Shown: positions 24,676-34,204, numbered from the stretch's first letter. The stretch is 64,000 bases of DNA from Pseudomonadales bacterium (GCA_028280225.1 JANQMF010000086.1:1-64000), one strand, 5' to 3'. Made by a program: numbers and translations. Notes: generated from the letters alone by a model not told the origin.

Positions 24676-25071
24676 TTACTTCTGCTGCTCCCGAATGTGA
24701 TCCATGTATCGTTTGTGGCCTTCGGGGTCGATGATCATGCTGGCAAAATAGCTCAGCAGATCTTTGTGGGATTGGTTCAGGCGAGCTTCCTGCATGGCCC
24801 GTTCACCGTCTTTGGAAACTATAAATTTAAATAGTTCCTGCATGGTACAGGCACCTATGGCATCAGCGGTCTCCGCCAGGATCACATCGTGTAAGTCTTC
24901 GATATTGTCCTCGTCCAGGCCCACATCCTCCGGTGACAGAACCACGTTGGACCACAGGGTTGCCATGTAGACCCGATAAAGATCCCGGTTGATAAAGCGG
25001 TCGGCAACGGTGGCGCGGTGGCGAATATCCGCAAACACCGGAGCAAATTGATCGAGGAGCTTCCCATGCAT
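24676..25071 (-). CDS. Conserved hypothetical helical protein
   Basis: A 131-residue soluble, acidic, probably all-helical protein. I do not recognise its family. Visible features are an aromatic N-terminal half (DRFINRDLYRVYMATLWSNVVL), a short acidic turn (EDVGLDEDNIEDLHDVI) and a helical C-terminus ending in DHIREQQK. It has no signal peptide, no Cys cluster (one Cys) and no enzyme motif. It is divergent from the acyl-CoA dehydrogenase pair (87-base gap), so it may share their control region and have a role linked to that pathway, but this is only a guess from position. Confidence 0.65.
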   Translation of the reverse strand: MHGKLLDQFAPVFADIRHRATVADRFINRDLYRVYMATLWSNVVLSPEDVGLDEDNIEDLHDVILAETADAIGACTMQELFKFIVSKDGERAMQEARLNQSHKDLLSYFASMIIDPEGHKRYMDHIREQQK

Positions 25072-25158
25072 TTAAACGTCCCAGGACAGTAGTTGTGATC
25101 TGGATAGCATTCTATTGCATCTGGTCCTTTTGACCAGTAGGGTTGCGCGGCTAGCAAA

Positions 25159-26304
25159 ATGAGTGTGGTAAATATGTTGCAGTTTGATCGCGTTAATTTG
25201 GATGCACAGACAGAAAAATTACGCGCGGAGGTCAGGGCGTTCCTGGCGGACAACAAAGCTCATCTCACCCAGCCGAATTCCGACTTTGTCACCGGCCATG
25301 ACCCGGCCTTCAGCCAGAAGTTAGGTGAACGGGGCTGGATCGGCATGACCTGGCCCAAAGAATACGGCGGCGGGGAGCGGTCCTTTTTTGAACGTTACGT
25401 CGTGACGGAAGAAATTCTCGCCGCGGGTGCTCCGGTCAGCGCCCACTGGATTGCCGACCGGCAGAGCGGACCACTCCTGCTGCGCTACGGCACACATGCC
25501 CAGCGGCAAACCTACCTGCCGCAGATTGCCGGCGGCCAGGCTTTCTTCTCCATAGGCATGAGCGAACCGGATACCGGTTCTGACCTGGCGTCGGTGCGAA
25601 CCACCGCCATTCGTGAGGGTGATGCGTACCGGGTCAACGGGACCAAAATCTGGACCACCGATGCCCATCGCAACCACTTTATTATCTGCCTGGTACGCAC
25701 CGAGGCGGCGGCGGAAAATCGCCACGCAGGTCTATCGCAAATCATTATTGATCTAAAAAACGACGGTGCACAGATTCGGCCCATTGCCAATATGGCCGGC
25801 GGGGAAGATTTTAACGAGGTGGTATTTGAAGATGTTGTGATTCCCGCGGACCGGGTGGTTGGGGAACCCGGTAATGGCTGGGAGCAAGTGACCTCGGAAC
25901 TGGCTTATGAGCGCAGCGGTCCGGAACGTTTTTTGTCGTCTTTTCGTGTTTTTGTTGAACTGATTCGAGCCTGTGGGGATGATCCGGCGCCGCACCAGGC
26001 TGCGGCTATCGGCCGGATTGCGGCGCATATTATGACGATGCGGCGCATGTCGATTTCCGTGGCCGGTATGCTGGAACAGGACAAAGATGTTGGCGTTGAA
26101 GCTGCCCTGGTTAAGGAGCTGGGTAACAATTTTGAAAAGGTGCTGCCGGAGATCGCGCGTCTGGCCGCGCCGGAAAGGGGGGCGGTGCAGGCATTCCGCA
26201 AGACCTTTGAAGAAACCCTGCTGTTGTCGCCGTCCTTTACCTTGCGCGGAGGCACACGGGAGATTTTGCGTGGTGTTATCGCCCGCGGTCTGGGTTTGAG
26301 ATAG
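25159..26304 (+). CDS. Acyl-CoA dehydrogenase (first subunit of an adjacent pair)
   Basis: A 381-residue FAD-dependent dehydrogenase of the ACAD family that introduces an alpha-beta double bond in an acyl-CoA. Family landmarks are GWIGMTWPKEYGG, FSIGMSEPDTGSDLASV (FAD contact), IWTTDAHR, and the C-terminal GGTREILRGVIARGLGLR. An ELAYERSG stretch in the middle matches the position where some side-chain dehydrogenases carry the catalytic Glu. It is followed 17 bases later by a second, shorter ACAD. Such adjacent unequal pairs are typical of alpha2beta2 dehydrogenases for bulky (steroid- or ring-bearing) acyl-CoAs, so a heteromer is likely. Confidence 0.9.
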   Translation: MSVVNMLQFDRVNLDAQTEKLRAEVRAFLADNKAHLTQPNSDFVTGHDPAFSQKLGERGWIGMTWPKEYGGGERSFFERYVVTEEILAAGAPVSAHWIADRQSGPLLLRYGTHAQRQTYLPQIAGGQAFFSIGMSEPDTGSDLASVRTTAIREGDAYRVNGTKIWTTDAHRNHFIICLVRTEAAAENRHAGLSQIIIDLKNDGAQIRPIANMAGGEDFNEVVFEDVVIPADRVVGEPGNGWEQVTSELAYERSGPERFLSSFRVFVELIRACGDDPAPHQAAAIGRIAAHIMTMRRMSISVAGMLEQDKDVGVEAALVKELGNNFEKVLPEIARLAAPERGAVQAFRKTFEETLLLSPSFTLRGGTREILRGVIARGLGLR

Positions 26305-26321
26305 AACAGGGCAGGAAAATT

Positions 26322-27284
26322 ATGACAGATGCCAATACAGAAGTACGCCAGCTGATTCTCGACAGTGCGGCAAAGATTTTTACCGATCACTGTGACAAGC
26401 CGTTGTTGGACGCTGCGGAACAGGGGCAATTTCCCGGCGGGTTATGGCAATTGGTGGCGGACAATGGTTTTGACCAGTTGGGCACCGCCGGGTCGGGGAC
26501 CAGCGCGGGTGACATGTATGCCTTTATTCAGCTTTGTGGGGAACATGCCGTCCCCCTGCCCATTGCGGAAACCCTTATCGTCAACAGCTGGGCGCCCGGA
26601 CAAGGGATAGCCAGTTTTGGCGAACTTAGCGGTGATGTCATTAAGGGGGTGGCCTGGGGCCGGGAAGCGGCCAGGGTTGTGGGTCTTGCCCGGGACAGCC
26701 TGGAAGTGACGGTGGTCGAAACCCCCGAGGTAGTCGAACAAGGTGTCAGCCTGGCCGGGGAACCCAGGGACACGGTGAGTGCCGCGGGTGGTGCAACCAT
26801 CACCTTGTCAGCAGACCCATATGCCCAGGCGGCCCTGACGCGAATCTGTCTGATGGCGGGTGGTCTCCAGACGGTATTGGACCTGGGTTTGCAATTTGCC
26901 GCTGAGCGGATTCAGTTTGGGCGCGCGATCAGTAAATTTCAGGCCATCCAGCATAGCCTGGCGGTGGTGGCGGCGGAAGTGGCAGCCGCCAAACGTGCCG
27001 CTTATTCCGCGGTGGATGCCCTTGACGACAACCGGTTTGTCTTTGAGGTTGCCGCATCCAAGGCCAGGGTGGGTGAAGCGGTGGGCATTGTTGCCGAGCA
27101 GGTCCATCAAATCCACGGTGCCATGGGGTTTACCCACGAACATCGCCTGCATCACTATTCCCGCCGTATCTGGTCCTGGCGGGACGAGTGGGGTAATGAA
27201 TTTTATTGGCAGAGTCTGTTAGGGCAACATCTTGCACAACTGGGGGCGGATCAGGCCTGGCCCTTTATCGCCACCCGGGGGTAG
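26322..27284 (+). CDS. Acyl-CoA dehydrogenase (second subunit of an adjacent pair)
   Basis: A 320-residue ACAD-like protein, shorter and more divergent than its neighbour. The N-terminal domain is weakly conserved. The C-terminal helical domain is clear: RIQFGRAISKFQAIQHSLA, then QIHGAMGFTHEHRLHHYSRR. Many members with this ending lack the catalytic Glu and form the non-catalytic or half-site partner in alpha2beta2 ACADs. A GGCAGGAAA ribosome site lies just before the ATG. Substrate is unknown; the region carries no thiolase or CoA ligase to complete a pathway. Confidence 0.87.
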   Translation: MTDANTEVRQLILDSAAKIFTDHCDKPLLDAAEQGQFPGGLWQLVADNGFDQLGTAGSGTSAGDMYAFIQLCGEHAVPLPIAETLIVNSWAPGQGIASFGELSGDVIKGVAWGREAARVVGLARDSLEVTVVETPEVVEQGVSLAGEPRDTVSAAGGATITLSADPYAQAALTRICLMAGGLQTVLDLGLQFAAERIQFGRAISKFQAIQHSLAVVAAEVAAAKRAAYSAVDALDDNRFVFEVAASKARVGEAVGIVAEQVHQIHGAMGFTHEHRLHHYSRRIWSWRDEWGNEFYWQSLLGQHLAQLGADQAWPFIATRG

Positions 27285-27290
27285 TGTTTA

Positions 27291-28274
27291 GTGGGTGATG
27301 ATACTTTTCCGGAGCGGCCCCAGGGGCCGCTCAAGGTTGGTATCAGCCAGTGTCTGCTGGGCCAGGCGGTGCGTTACGATGGCACCGGCGCACGTTCTTC
27401 CCTCCCCCATGACCGGCTGGAGGGTCTGTTTGAGTATCAGGATTTTTGCCCGGAGGTTGCCATTGGCATGCCGGTGCCTCGTGAACCCATCCGGCTGGTG
27501 GGTGATCCGGATAACTTCCGGGTTATTGGCGTAAAAGATGCCCGGGTAGACAAGACTGATGAGTTGATCGGCTATGCCCACAGCGAAATTAGCAACATTG
27601 CCCGGCTGTCAGGTTATATTTTTATGCACAACTCGCCGAGCTGCGGATTATTCCGGGTAAAACTGTATCCGCCAAAGCCCGATGTGCCGGCCCGGCGCAT
27701 TGGCCGTGGGGCTTTTGCCGGGGCTGTTGTTGATGGGCTGCCTGACTTACCCGTGGAAGAGGCGGGCCGCCTGTTTGATGATGTGCTCAGGGAGAACTTT
27801 GTTACCCGGGTATTCGCCTACGCCCATTGGCAGCAGGTGATCCGGCGCGGGGACAATGTTCAGGCGGGTGATCTGGTGGCCTTTCACAGCCGCTACAAAT
27901 ATCTGTTAATGGCCCACAGCATCAGTGCCTATAAGGTGGCCGGGCGTTTGTTGAGCAATTTGCGGAACAATGTTGCCGGCATCGCGGACCAATATATCAG
28001 CGTGCTGATGGAGGGTTTGCGCCAACCGGCCACTACCCGGGGCCACGCCAATGTCATGTCCCATTTGCAGGGTTATCTGAAAAAGCACATTGACGGTCCC
28101 AGCCGGCAGGAACTGGCGGCTTTGATTGATGCTTACCGGCGCGGCGAACAACCCCTGTTGGCACCTTTGACGTTATTGCGGCACCATTTTCAAAAGTTTC
28201 CGGACCAGTATGTACTGCAACAAAGCTATCTGGACCCACATCCTGCGGCTGCCGGACTGCGCCGCAGCTTGTAG
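27291..28274 (+). CDS. DUF523-DUF1722 (YbgA-type) protein
   Basis: A 327-residue fusion. Residues about 15-160 are DUF523, with the conserved Cys in VGISQCLLGQAVRYDG and another in HNSPSCGLFRVKLY. Residues about 185-310 are DUF1722/YbgA (WQQVIRRGDNVQAGDLVAFH, then SRYKYLLMAHS). The family is widespread near DNA photolyase and phr-like genes, and its biochemical role is not established; the paired cysteines suggest metal or Fe-S binding. The GTG at 27291 is the only start that keeps the whole first domain. It lies seven bases after the ACAD stop, which suggests co-transcription. Confidence 0.85.
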   Translation: MGDDTFPERPQGPLKVGISQCLLGQAVRYDGTGARSSLPHDRLEGLFEYQDFCPEVAIGMPVPREPIRLVGDPDNFRVIGVKDARVDKTDELIGYAHSEISNIARLSGYIFMHNSPSCGLFRVKLYPPKPDVPARRIGRGAFAGAVVDGLPDLPVEEAGRLFDDVLRENFVTRVFAYAHWQQVIRRGDNVQAGDLVAFHSRYKYLLMAHSISAYKVAGRLLSNLRNNVAGIADQYISVLMEGLRQPATTRGHANVMSHLQGYLKKHIDGPSRQELAALIDAYRRGEQPLLAPLTLLRHHFQKFPDQYVLQQSYLDPHPAAAGLRRSL

Positions 28275-28315
28275 GCTATACGGCATTATCCTTTGCTGAT
28301 CTTGCGGACCTGCTC

Positions 28316-29947
28316 CTATTCGTTGGAGATCGCAATTTCCTGTGCGGTAATAAACTCCAGCAAAGCCGGCTGACCTTGTTCGGTTGCGGCGATGCCCCGT
28401 TTCAGGGCTGCCACAATATCATCAGGCTGGGTGATCCGCTCACCGTATCCGCCAAACGCCACCGCCATGTCCGCATAGTTGCCGGATATTTCAATGGCGC
28501 CGTATTTCTCCTGGGATACCGGCATGATCGGGATTTCGATGGCCATGGAAAAATTGTTAAACAGAATGGACAAAATAGGGATACGTTCCCGCACCGCCGT
28601 TTCGAAATCCATGCCGGTGAAACCAATGGCGGCATCCCCCCAGACATTGATACAGAGTTTGTCCGGAGCCGCCATTTTGGCTCCCATTGCCAAACCCAGG
28701 CCATAGCCTAACTGGGTGGTTTTACCCCAACCGATATAGGATAGGGGTGTGGTGGCTTCCCAGAACGGTGTGGTTTGATCTCTGGGGCTGCCGGCGTCGT
28801 GGGTGATAATGGTTTTATCCTTATCCACCAGTTGATTCAGTTCCCACAGAACGCGATAGGGGTTAATGGGGCTGTCGTTGCTGGTCAGCTTGGGTAGCCA
28901 TTCATTAAGCCAGGCTTCACGCAAGGCGGCAATCCGCTGTGCATCGTTGCTGCGCGCATCTGCCCGGGAGCGGTCCAGGCCGTGCATGGCGGTGCTCAAG
29001 GCCGCCAGGGTGAGTTTTGCATCCCCAATTAAACCCTGTTGTACCGGTACATCTTTGTTCAGATCCATGGGGTCCAGGGTGGCGTGGATGATGGTTTTGC
29101 CCTTGGGCATCTGCACGCCAAATCCGGTGAGGGCAAAGCTGCATCCAATACCCAGAATGACATCTGCTTCATCCAGAAAATGTTTTACCGGCCGGGGATT
29201 TGCCCGCCCACCGCTGCCCAGGGAGAGGGGATGATTTTCCGGGAAGGCACTTTTGCCTTCAATACTGGTGGTGACCGGAATATTCCAGGTTTCGGCCAGG
29301 GTTTTCAGCTCTTCCCAGGCTTTGGCATAGTGCACACCCTGTCCGGCATAAATAACCGGGTGCTCTGCCTCGGCCAAAACCTGTGCCGCGGCGACAACAT
29401 CTGCCGGGTCCGGTGCTGTTTTGGCTTGAAACGCAGGTGTATGGGACCAGCCTGCGGGTACGTCTTCCTCAAAAACATCCATGGGTACTTCTAACAGCAC
29501 CGGTCCGGGGCGGCCGTTGCGGAGTTGGAAAAACACCCTGCGCATCACCTCCGGAATGGCGCGTCCCATGGTCAGAGGTTCGGCCCACTTGGTAATATGC
29601 TGCATGTTAAGGGTTGAATTGAAGTTAGGATAATAGTGGGCCAGGCGCCGGGGATAGCCGGCGGGAATAACCAGGATAGGCACAGATTCCGAGAACGCTT
29701 GCGCTACCCCGCCAAAGGCATTTTCCGCACCGGGACCATGCTGCATGCAGAACACCCCAATGCTGTTGCCCGAGGACAACCGGGAGTAGGCATCTGCCAT
29801 ATGTAAACCAATTCTCTCCTGGCGCACGATCACGGTACGGATATCTACCTTGGCGGCGGCTTCGATCAGGGGGTTAACGGGGTAGGCAAATAATACCTCT
29901 ACTCCTTCCGCTTGCATGGCATGGGCAATGGCATCTACAACTTTCAT
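28316..29947 (-). CDS. Thiamine-diphosphate-dependent enzyme (acetolactate synthase-like)
   Basis: A 543-residue ThDP enzyme of the AHAS/pyruvate-oxidase fold. The N-terminal pyrimidine domain has the catalytic Glu in VIVRQERIGLHMADAYSR. The central domain covers about 190-330 (VIYAGQGVHYAKAWEEL). The C-terminal pyrophosphate domain carries WGDAAIGFTGMDFETA and then FNNFSM, the GDG-x(n)-NN metal-binding motif with Ala for the third Gly. The sequence differs enough from IlvB and IlvG, and there is no regulatory IlvN neighbour, that an oxalyl-CoA, benzoylformate or other 2-oxoacid substrate is also possible. It lies 36 bases downstream of the TPR lipoprotein stop on... the same strand's upstream neighbour, so it may be co-transcribed with 29984-32532. 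Confidence 0.85.
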   Translation of the reverse strand: MKVVDAIAHAMQAEGVEVLFAYPVNPLIEAAAKVDIRTVIVRQERIGLHMADAYSRLSSGNSIGVFCMQHGPGAENAFGGVAQAFSESVPILVIPAGYPRRLAHYYPNFNSTLNMQHITKWAEPLTMGRAIPEVMRRVFFQLRNGRPGPVLLEVPMDVFEEDVPAGWSHTPAFQAKTAPDPADVVAAAQVLAEAEHPVIYAGQGVHYAKAWEELKTLAETWNIPVTTSIEGKSAFPENHPLSLGSGGRANPRPVKHFLDEADVILGIGCSFALTGFGVQMPKGKTIIHATLDPMDLNKDVPVQQGLIGDAKLTLAALSTAMHGLDRSRADARSNDAQRIAALREAWLNEWLPKLTSNDSPINPYRVLWELNQLVDKDKTIITHDAGSPRDQTTPFWEATTPLSYIGWGKTTQLGYGLGLAMGAKMAAPDKLCINVWGDAAIGFTGMDFETAVRERIPILSILFNNFSMAIEIPIMPVSQEKYGAIEISGNYADMAVAFGGYGERITQPDDIVAALKRGIAATEQGQPALLEFITAQEIAISNE

Positions 29948-29983
29948 AGGGTGTCCTTAAGGGTTAATCAGTTTGTCCGCGGT

Positions 29984-31678
29984 TTACCAGCTTACTGCGG
30001 GTGGTATATCTGCATTGCGCCATGCATGGTTGCGCCGGTGTCTGATTTCAGCGGTGTCTTCACCCAATTGCGTCCGGGCAAGCTCGGTACCGTATAACGA
30101 CCATGGATTGTTGGGGAAGTGCTTAAGATCTTCAGCAAAACTGATCATGGCCAGATCCGGTTTACCGTTGCGTAACTGGGCCTCGCCCAAGGATTGGCGT
30201 ACCGGATAATGCCACAGGGGAGGTTCGGCATAAGGCAGGCGATCCTGATGGTTAACCGCCCGGTGCAAGGCGGACAATTCTCCTGCCGGGTTGCTGAGAC
30301 TGCGCTGGATACGCGCTTGAATCAGTTCGGCGGCGATGCCCAGCAGATCTTTAATCACATTGGGGCGGCGCATAGACATACTTTTTAGCGCGTCGGTGCC
30401 GGCCAGTGTCTGCAGCGCGGCAAGTTCCGCCCGGGCCGCTTCAATATCACCGTTTGCCGCAAAGGCTAAGCCTCTGCCGTAGTGGTGCATGGCCTGGGTG
30501 AACGGTAAGCCGGCGGGCGGATTGTCCAGGGCCAGCACCTCATCCCACATGCCAAAACGCACATAGGTATATACGGGCACCGCAATATAGCTCTGTAAAG
30601 GCCCCATCTGTTGGGCGACTTTAACGGGCACCCGGGCGGCCAGTTTAGCGGCACTTTCAATAGCCAGGGTTTTGCGGCCTTCCATCATGGCGGCGTACCA
30701 CAAAAAGTGAATATTGTGCGGATAGTAGGCAGCGGGGTAGAGGCCCTGGGCATTACACTGGGCAATATAGTCCTCGTCCGCTTCCGCGGCTTGGATATTG
30801 GCCTGGACAGCATCGGCATAACGGCCCAGACGTAAATAAATGTGTGAAGGCATATGCACCAGGTGGCCGGCCACCGGCACCAGGCCACCCAGGGTGTCCG
30901 CGGCAATCTCAGCTTTTTCAGGCTGGAAACGCTCCATGACGTGAATATACAAATGCAGGGCCCCGGGGTGGGTGGGATCAGCGGCAATGACCGTTTCCAA
31001 TTCGTCAACCAGGGTCAGGGTATGATGGTTGGTCGGCTCGCCGTTGTCCTGCCAGTAGGCCCAGGGCATCAAGTCCATTAAGGCTTCCGCATGCAGGGTG
31101 CGGATATGGTAGTCATGGGGATAACGTTCGGCTAACCCGGACATGGCTCCGGCATAAACCAGATCCAGGGTGGTCCGGTCCTGACCGTCCTGGGAATAAC
31201 GGGTCGCGATGGCATCAATCAGGGCCTGTTCCTTCGGGTTTTCGAACTGGCGCAGCGCTAAAGCCTGCCGGGTGGCCGCCCAGGCCGGGGCAATGGCTTG
31301 TTCGGACATGGGGGCGTTAATATTTGGTCCCAGGGCCAGGGCGGCGCCGGCCCAGCAGATCCCGCAGGTAACATCCCGGCGGGCGGCTTCCTTGAAGGAA
31401 CGTACCGCTTCTGCGTGATTAAAGCCGAAGGCCAGGGTGAGGGCCTGATTAAAATACTGTTGGGCCGCCGGGTTGTTGGTGCTGATGGGAAAATTAAGCG
31501 GGCCAATACCGGTCAGCAGCGGGGCGGTGGTTAAATCACCCGTTGCTGACACGGGGTCGATAACTGCGGGTTTGACCGGGGTATTTGTCTGACTGCACCC
31601 TGTTGTGACAACAAAAACTATAAGGGGTAGCAGCCATTCGTGGGTGCCGGGTGGTAAGGCGGTGAACCGTATTTTCAT
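29984..31678 (-). CDS. TPR-repeat lipoprotein, function unknown
   Basis: A 564-residue secreted protein. The ATG at 31676-31678 (MKIRFTALPPG) gives a signal sequence with lipobox VTTGC. A TTG eight codons earlier would overlap the upstream gene. The body is a long array of tetratricopeptide-like helical hairpins: YFNQALTLAFGFNHAEAVRSFKEAARRD, then the CGICWAGAALALGP motif, ALHLYIHVMERF, and AGHLVHMPSHIYLRLGRYADAV. The HLVHMPSHIY block with paired histidines is a strongly conserved signature of a proteobacterial TPR group without known function. It may act as a scaffold or as a metal-dependent protein in the periplasm. It follows the TIGR03084-type gene closely. Confidence 0.8.
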   Translation of the reverse strand: MKIRFTALPPGTHEWLLPLIVFVVTTGCSQTNTPVKPAVIDPVSATGDLTTAPLLTGIGPLNFPISTNNPAAQQYFNQALTLAFGFNHAEAVRSFKEAARRDVTCGICWAGAALALGPNINAPMSEQAIAPAWAATRQALALRQFENPKEQALIDAIATRYSQDGQDRTTLDLVYAGAMSGLAERYPHDYHIRTLHAEALMDLMPWAYWQDNGEPTNHHTLTLVDELETVIAADPTHPGALHLYIHVMERFQPEKAEIAADTLGGLVPVAGHLVHMPSHIYLRLGRYADAVQANIQAAEADEDYIAQCNAQGLYPAAYYPHNIHFLWYAAMMEGRKTLAIESAAKLAARVPVKVAQQMGPLQSYIAVPVYTYVRFGMWDEVLALDNPPAGLPFTQAMHHYGRGLAFAANGDIEAARAELAALQTLAGTDALKSMSMRRPNVIKDLLGIAAELIQARIQRSLSNPAGELSALHRAVNHQDRLPYAEPPLWHYPVRQSLGEAQLRNGKPDLAMISFAEDLKHFPNNPWSLYGTELARTQLGEDTAEIRHRRNHAWRNADIPPAVSW

Positions 31679-31698
31679 GCTTGCGATGGTCCTGATGT

Positions 31699-32532
31699 TC
31701 AACGGCTGTGTTTGGGTATTCTGCTACCCGGTGCCGGAGGGTCTTCCGGGGGGCCGGCAAAACATTGGGCTATTTCCATCCACGCCCTGGCGTTGTCACC
31801 CTGGACCCGTAATTGAGTGTCCTCAACGTGGCGAACCTGGGTAACCACCTGGCAAAATTCCACGGCATCTCCCTCAATACGGTGTTCCGTATCCGGATCG
31901 TTGAAGGTCCAGGTTGCCCCGGAGGGTGCTTGCAAGACCACATGGGGTACATCTTCGGGCACTTCTAACTTGCGGTTGGCAAACGTCCAGCCATAGGTGC
32001 GCACACCGATGGCGACGATATTGTGGATGCGATCGGTATGTACCCGGGGCTTGTTCATCAGGTCATATATTTCCCAGCCATGGGCCCAGGTTTCCATCTG
32101 CCGGGCGGTGGCAAACATCCGCGCCTTCATGCCCGGGCCAAACCAGGCAAAACGTTGTGTGGGATCTGCTGCACCCAGGGCATGACAAAGTTGTTTGAAG
32201 GTGTTCCGCCAGCGTTCCAGCAGGTCGGGCCCGGTGATGGAGGGACCGTCTTGGGCCAACCACTGGTTGACGTACTTAAGTCCAGCCTTTGAGGCGGCAA
32301 TTTCTTCAGCCAGGGCGCGAAATGCCGCTTTGCCGGACAGGGAGGTCAAAGCGATGTAGTCGGAAAAGTGTAGGTGGGCAATCACATCCCAAACCGTCCA
32401 GTCTTTGAAGCTGGAGGTTTCTGTCCAGAAGCCGGTGTCGGTGTCTTTTAACAGTGCGTACAACTCGTCACCTTCCGCGGTCAGGTCTTCCACCACGCGG
32501 GCCAGTGCAATATCTGCATCGGTACTTGTCAT
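31699..32532 (-). CDS. TIGR03084-type DinB/MDMPI-fold metal-binding protein
   Basis: A 277-residue protein. Its N-terminal four-helix bundle matches the mycothiol-dependent maleylpyruvate isomerase/DinB fold: WTVWDVIAHLHFSDYIAL supplies one metal His, and RQMETWAHGWEIYD supplies the others. The C-terminal alpha/beta part (VPHVVLQAPSGATWTFND) resembles the SCP2-like or MDMPI_C half. The layout matches the TIGR03084 family. These proteins are presumed metal-dependent thiol transferases or isomerases; the thiol cofactor here is not known. First gene of a probable minus-strand group 32532-28316. Confidence 0.8.
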   Translation of the reverse strand: MTSTDADIALARVVEDLTAEGDELYALLKDTDTGFWTETSSFKDWTVWDVIAHLHFSDYIALTSLSGKAAFRALAEEIAASKAGLKYVNQWLAQDGPSITGPDLLERWRNTFKQLCHALGAADPTQRFAWFGPGMKARMFATARQMETWAHGWEIYDLMNKPRVHTDRIHNIVAIGVRTYGWTFANRKLEVPEDVPHVVLQAPSGATWTFNDPDTEHRIEGDAVEFCQVVTQVRHVEDTQLRVQGDNARAWMEIAQCFAGPPEDPPAPGSRIPKHSR

Positions 32533-32686
32533 TGTTGCCTCCGGATCCTCGTCTTTGCCACGAGCAGATTGAATTTACCAGGGAAGTCTAAGGCTTTCGA
32601 GAGTTGCCGTGCCGGGATTGCCTATTTGGCGGTTGCCTGTCCATAATGACCGGCAGGGGAGTGTTCAGTTCGAGTTGGGAATTTTT

Positions 32687-34180
32687 ATGCGCAAAACGTT
32701 GATCACCTTGGTGCCCGTTATTTTCTTTGCCTGCCTTATCTGGTGGTTTCGCCCCGAGCAAGGTGATGAAGGTTATGGCCTGTGGTCATTATTGCCGGCC
32801 CTGCTAACTGTTGCGGTCTGTTTTATCACGCGTAACGTTATTATCGCGTTGCTGCTGGGTATATTTGCGGGCGGCCTGATTGTTGGCCAGGTCAATATCC
32901 TGAATACCTTTCTGATTCCCAGCCTGGCGACGGAAAACTATGCACAAATCCTGCTGGTTTACCTGTGGGCGTTGGGTGGCCTGCTGGGCATGTGGAACCG
33001 AAATGGTGGTGCCCGGCACTTTGCCGAAACCCTGGCCCGGCGTTTTGTCAACTCGCGCACCACGGCTAAGCTGTTCGCCTGGGTGCTTGGCGTGTTGTTT
33101 CACCAGGGGGGTACCATTTCCACAGTGCTGGCCGGCACCACGGTCAGGCCCATTGCTGACAAACACAAGGTAGCCCACGAAGAACTGGCCTATGTTGTGG
33201 ATTCCACAGCTTCCCCAATTGCCACCATTATTCCCTTTAATGTGTGGCCAATATATGTGGCCGGCCTGATTGTGATTGAACCCCTGGCCGGCATTATCAC
33301 CACCACTGAGGATGCGGTGGGGTTGTTTATGCAGGCGATTGCGTTCAACTTTTATGCCTGGATTGCGGTAACGATGACCTTGCTGTTTGCCCTGGATCGT
33401 CTGCCGCTGTTCGGCACGCCCATGGCACGAGTGCTTACCCGGGTAAAAACACAAGGCAAACTGGATCGTGACGGTGCCCGGCCGGTAATGAGTGAAGAAC
33501 TCACTGCGGCAAACGTGCTGCCGGAGTATAACCCCTGGATGGCGGATTTTATTGTCCCCATTGCAACCCTGTTGGGCTTTTGCATCGTGCCCTGGTTGCT
33601 GGGTGGTTCACCCATGGTATTTGAGGGTTTTGCCCTGGCGGTGGTCAGTGCGGTGGTGGTCAGCCTGGTGCGCGGTATGCAGCTTAGCGAGGCGGTGGAC
33701 GCCATCATTACCGGCATTAAGGGGGTGACGATCGGTGCGGTGATATTAGCCCTGGCGGTCACCCTGGCCACGGTCTCTGAACAACTGGGGACATCGGACT
33801 ATGTGGTGAATGCCACCAGCGGGGTCTTATCGGCAGCTCCCTACATTCTGCCGGCGTTGTTGATGTTGCTGTGTATGGTGGTGGCATTTTCCATCGGCTC
33901 CTCCTGGGGGACCTATGCGGTGGTCTTTCCCATCGCCTTACCCCTGGCCCTGAGTTTGTCCCCGGACCCCGGTTTTCTGCTTCTGAACTTTGGCGCCATT
34001 ATGGGTGGGGCGGTTTTTGGTGATCAGTGCTCTCCGATATCGGATACCACCATATTGTCGTCCCTGGCCTGTGGCTCAGACCTGATGGACCACGTGACTA
34101 CACAAATGCCCCTGGCGCTGATTGCCGCCGGTTTGAGCGCCGTCTTGTATGTGGGTCTGGCGCTGATATTTGTCGGCTGA
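32687..34180 (+). CDS. NhaC-family Na+/H+ antiporter
   Basis: A 497-residue membrane protein with about twelve hydrophobic segments. Conserved NhaC stretches are visible: TRNVIIALLLGIFAGGLIVG, GVLFHQGGTISTVLAGTTVRPIADK, VVDSTASPIATIIPFNVWP, FSIGSSWGTYAVVFPIALPL, and GAVFGDQCSPISDTTILSS. These are the residues of the ion path in Na_H_antiporter (NhaC) proteins. ATG 32687, with TTGGGA upstream, is preferred to a GTG 26 codons earlier, because the latter adds an untypical hydrophilic leader. Some members exchange malate/lactate or amino acids instead of cations alone. Confidence 0.88.
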   Translation: MRKTLITLVPVIFFACLIWWFRPEQGDEGYGLWSLLPALLTVAVCFITRNVIIALLLGIFAGGLIVGQVNILNTFLIPSLATENYAQILLVYLWALGGLLGMWNRNGGARHFAETLARRFVNSRTTAKLFAWVLGVLFHQGGTISTVLAGTTVRPIADKHKVAHEELAYVVDSTASPIATIIPFNVWPIYVAGLIVIEPLAGIITTTEDAVGLFMQAIAFNFYAWIAVTMTLLFALDRLPLFGTPMARVLTRVKTQGKLDRDGARPVMSEELTAANVLPEYNPWMADFIVPIATLLGFCIVPWLLGGSPMVFEGFALAVVSAVVVSLVRGMQLSEAVDAIITGIKGVTIGAVILALAVTLATVSEQLGTSDYVVNATSGVLSAAPYILPALLMLLCMVVAFSIGSSWGTYAVVFPIALPLALSLSPDPGFLLLNFGAIMGGAVFGDQCSPISDTTILSSLACGSDLMDHVTTQMPLALIAAGLSAVLYVGLALIFVG

Positions 34181-34204
34181 CGCCTTGGTATGCGCCTTGG
34201 TATG
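34181..34204. repeat. Perfect 12-bp tandem duplication after nhaC
   Basis: CGCCTTGGTATG is present twice in direct succession, immediately after the antiporter stop codon. It is probably a small replication-slippage duplication. Confidence 0.8.

Noticed and set aside
34181-34204. Tandem 12-bp repeat as a CRISPR or regulatory array
   Set aside because: Only two adjacent copies without spacer; a simple duplication is enough.
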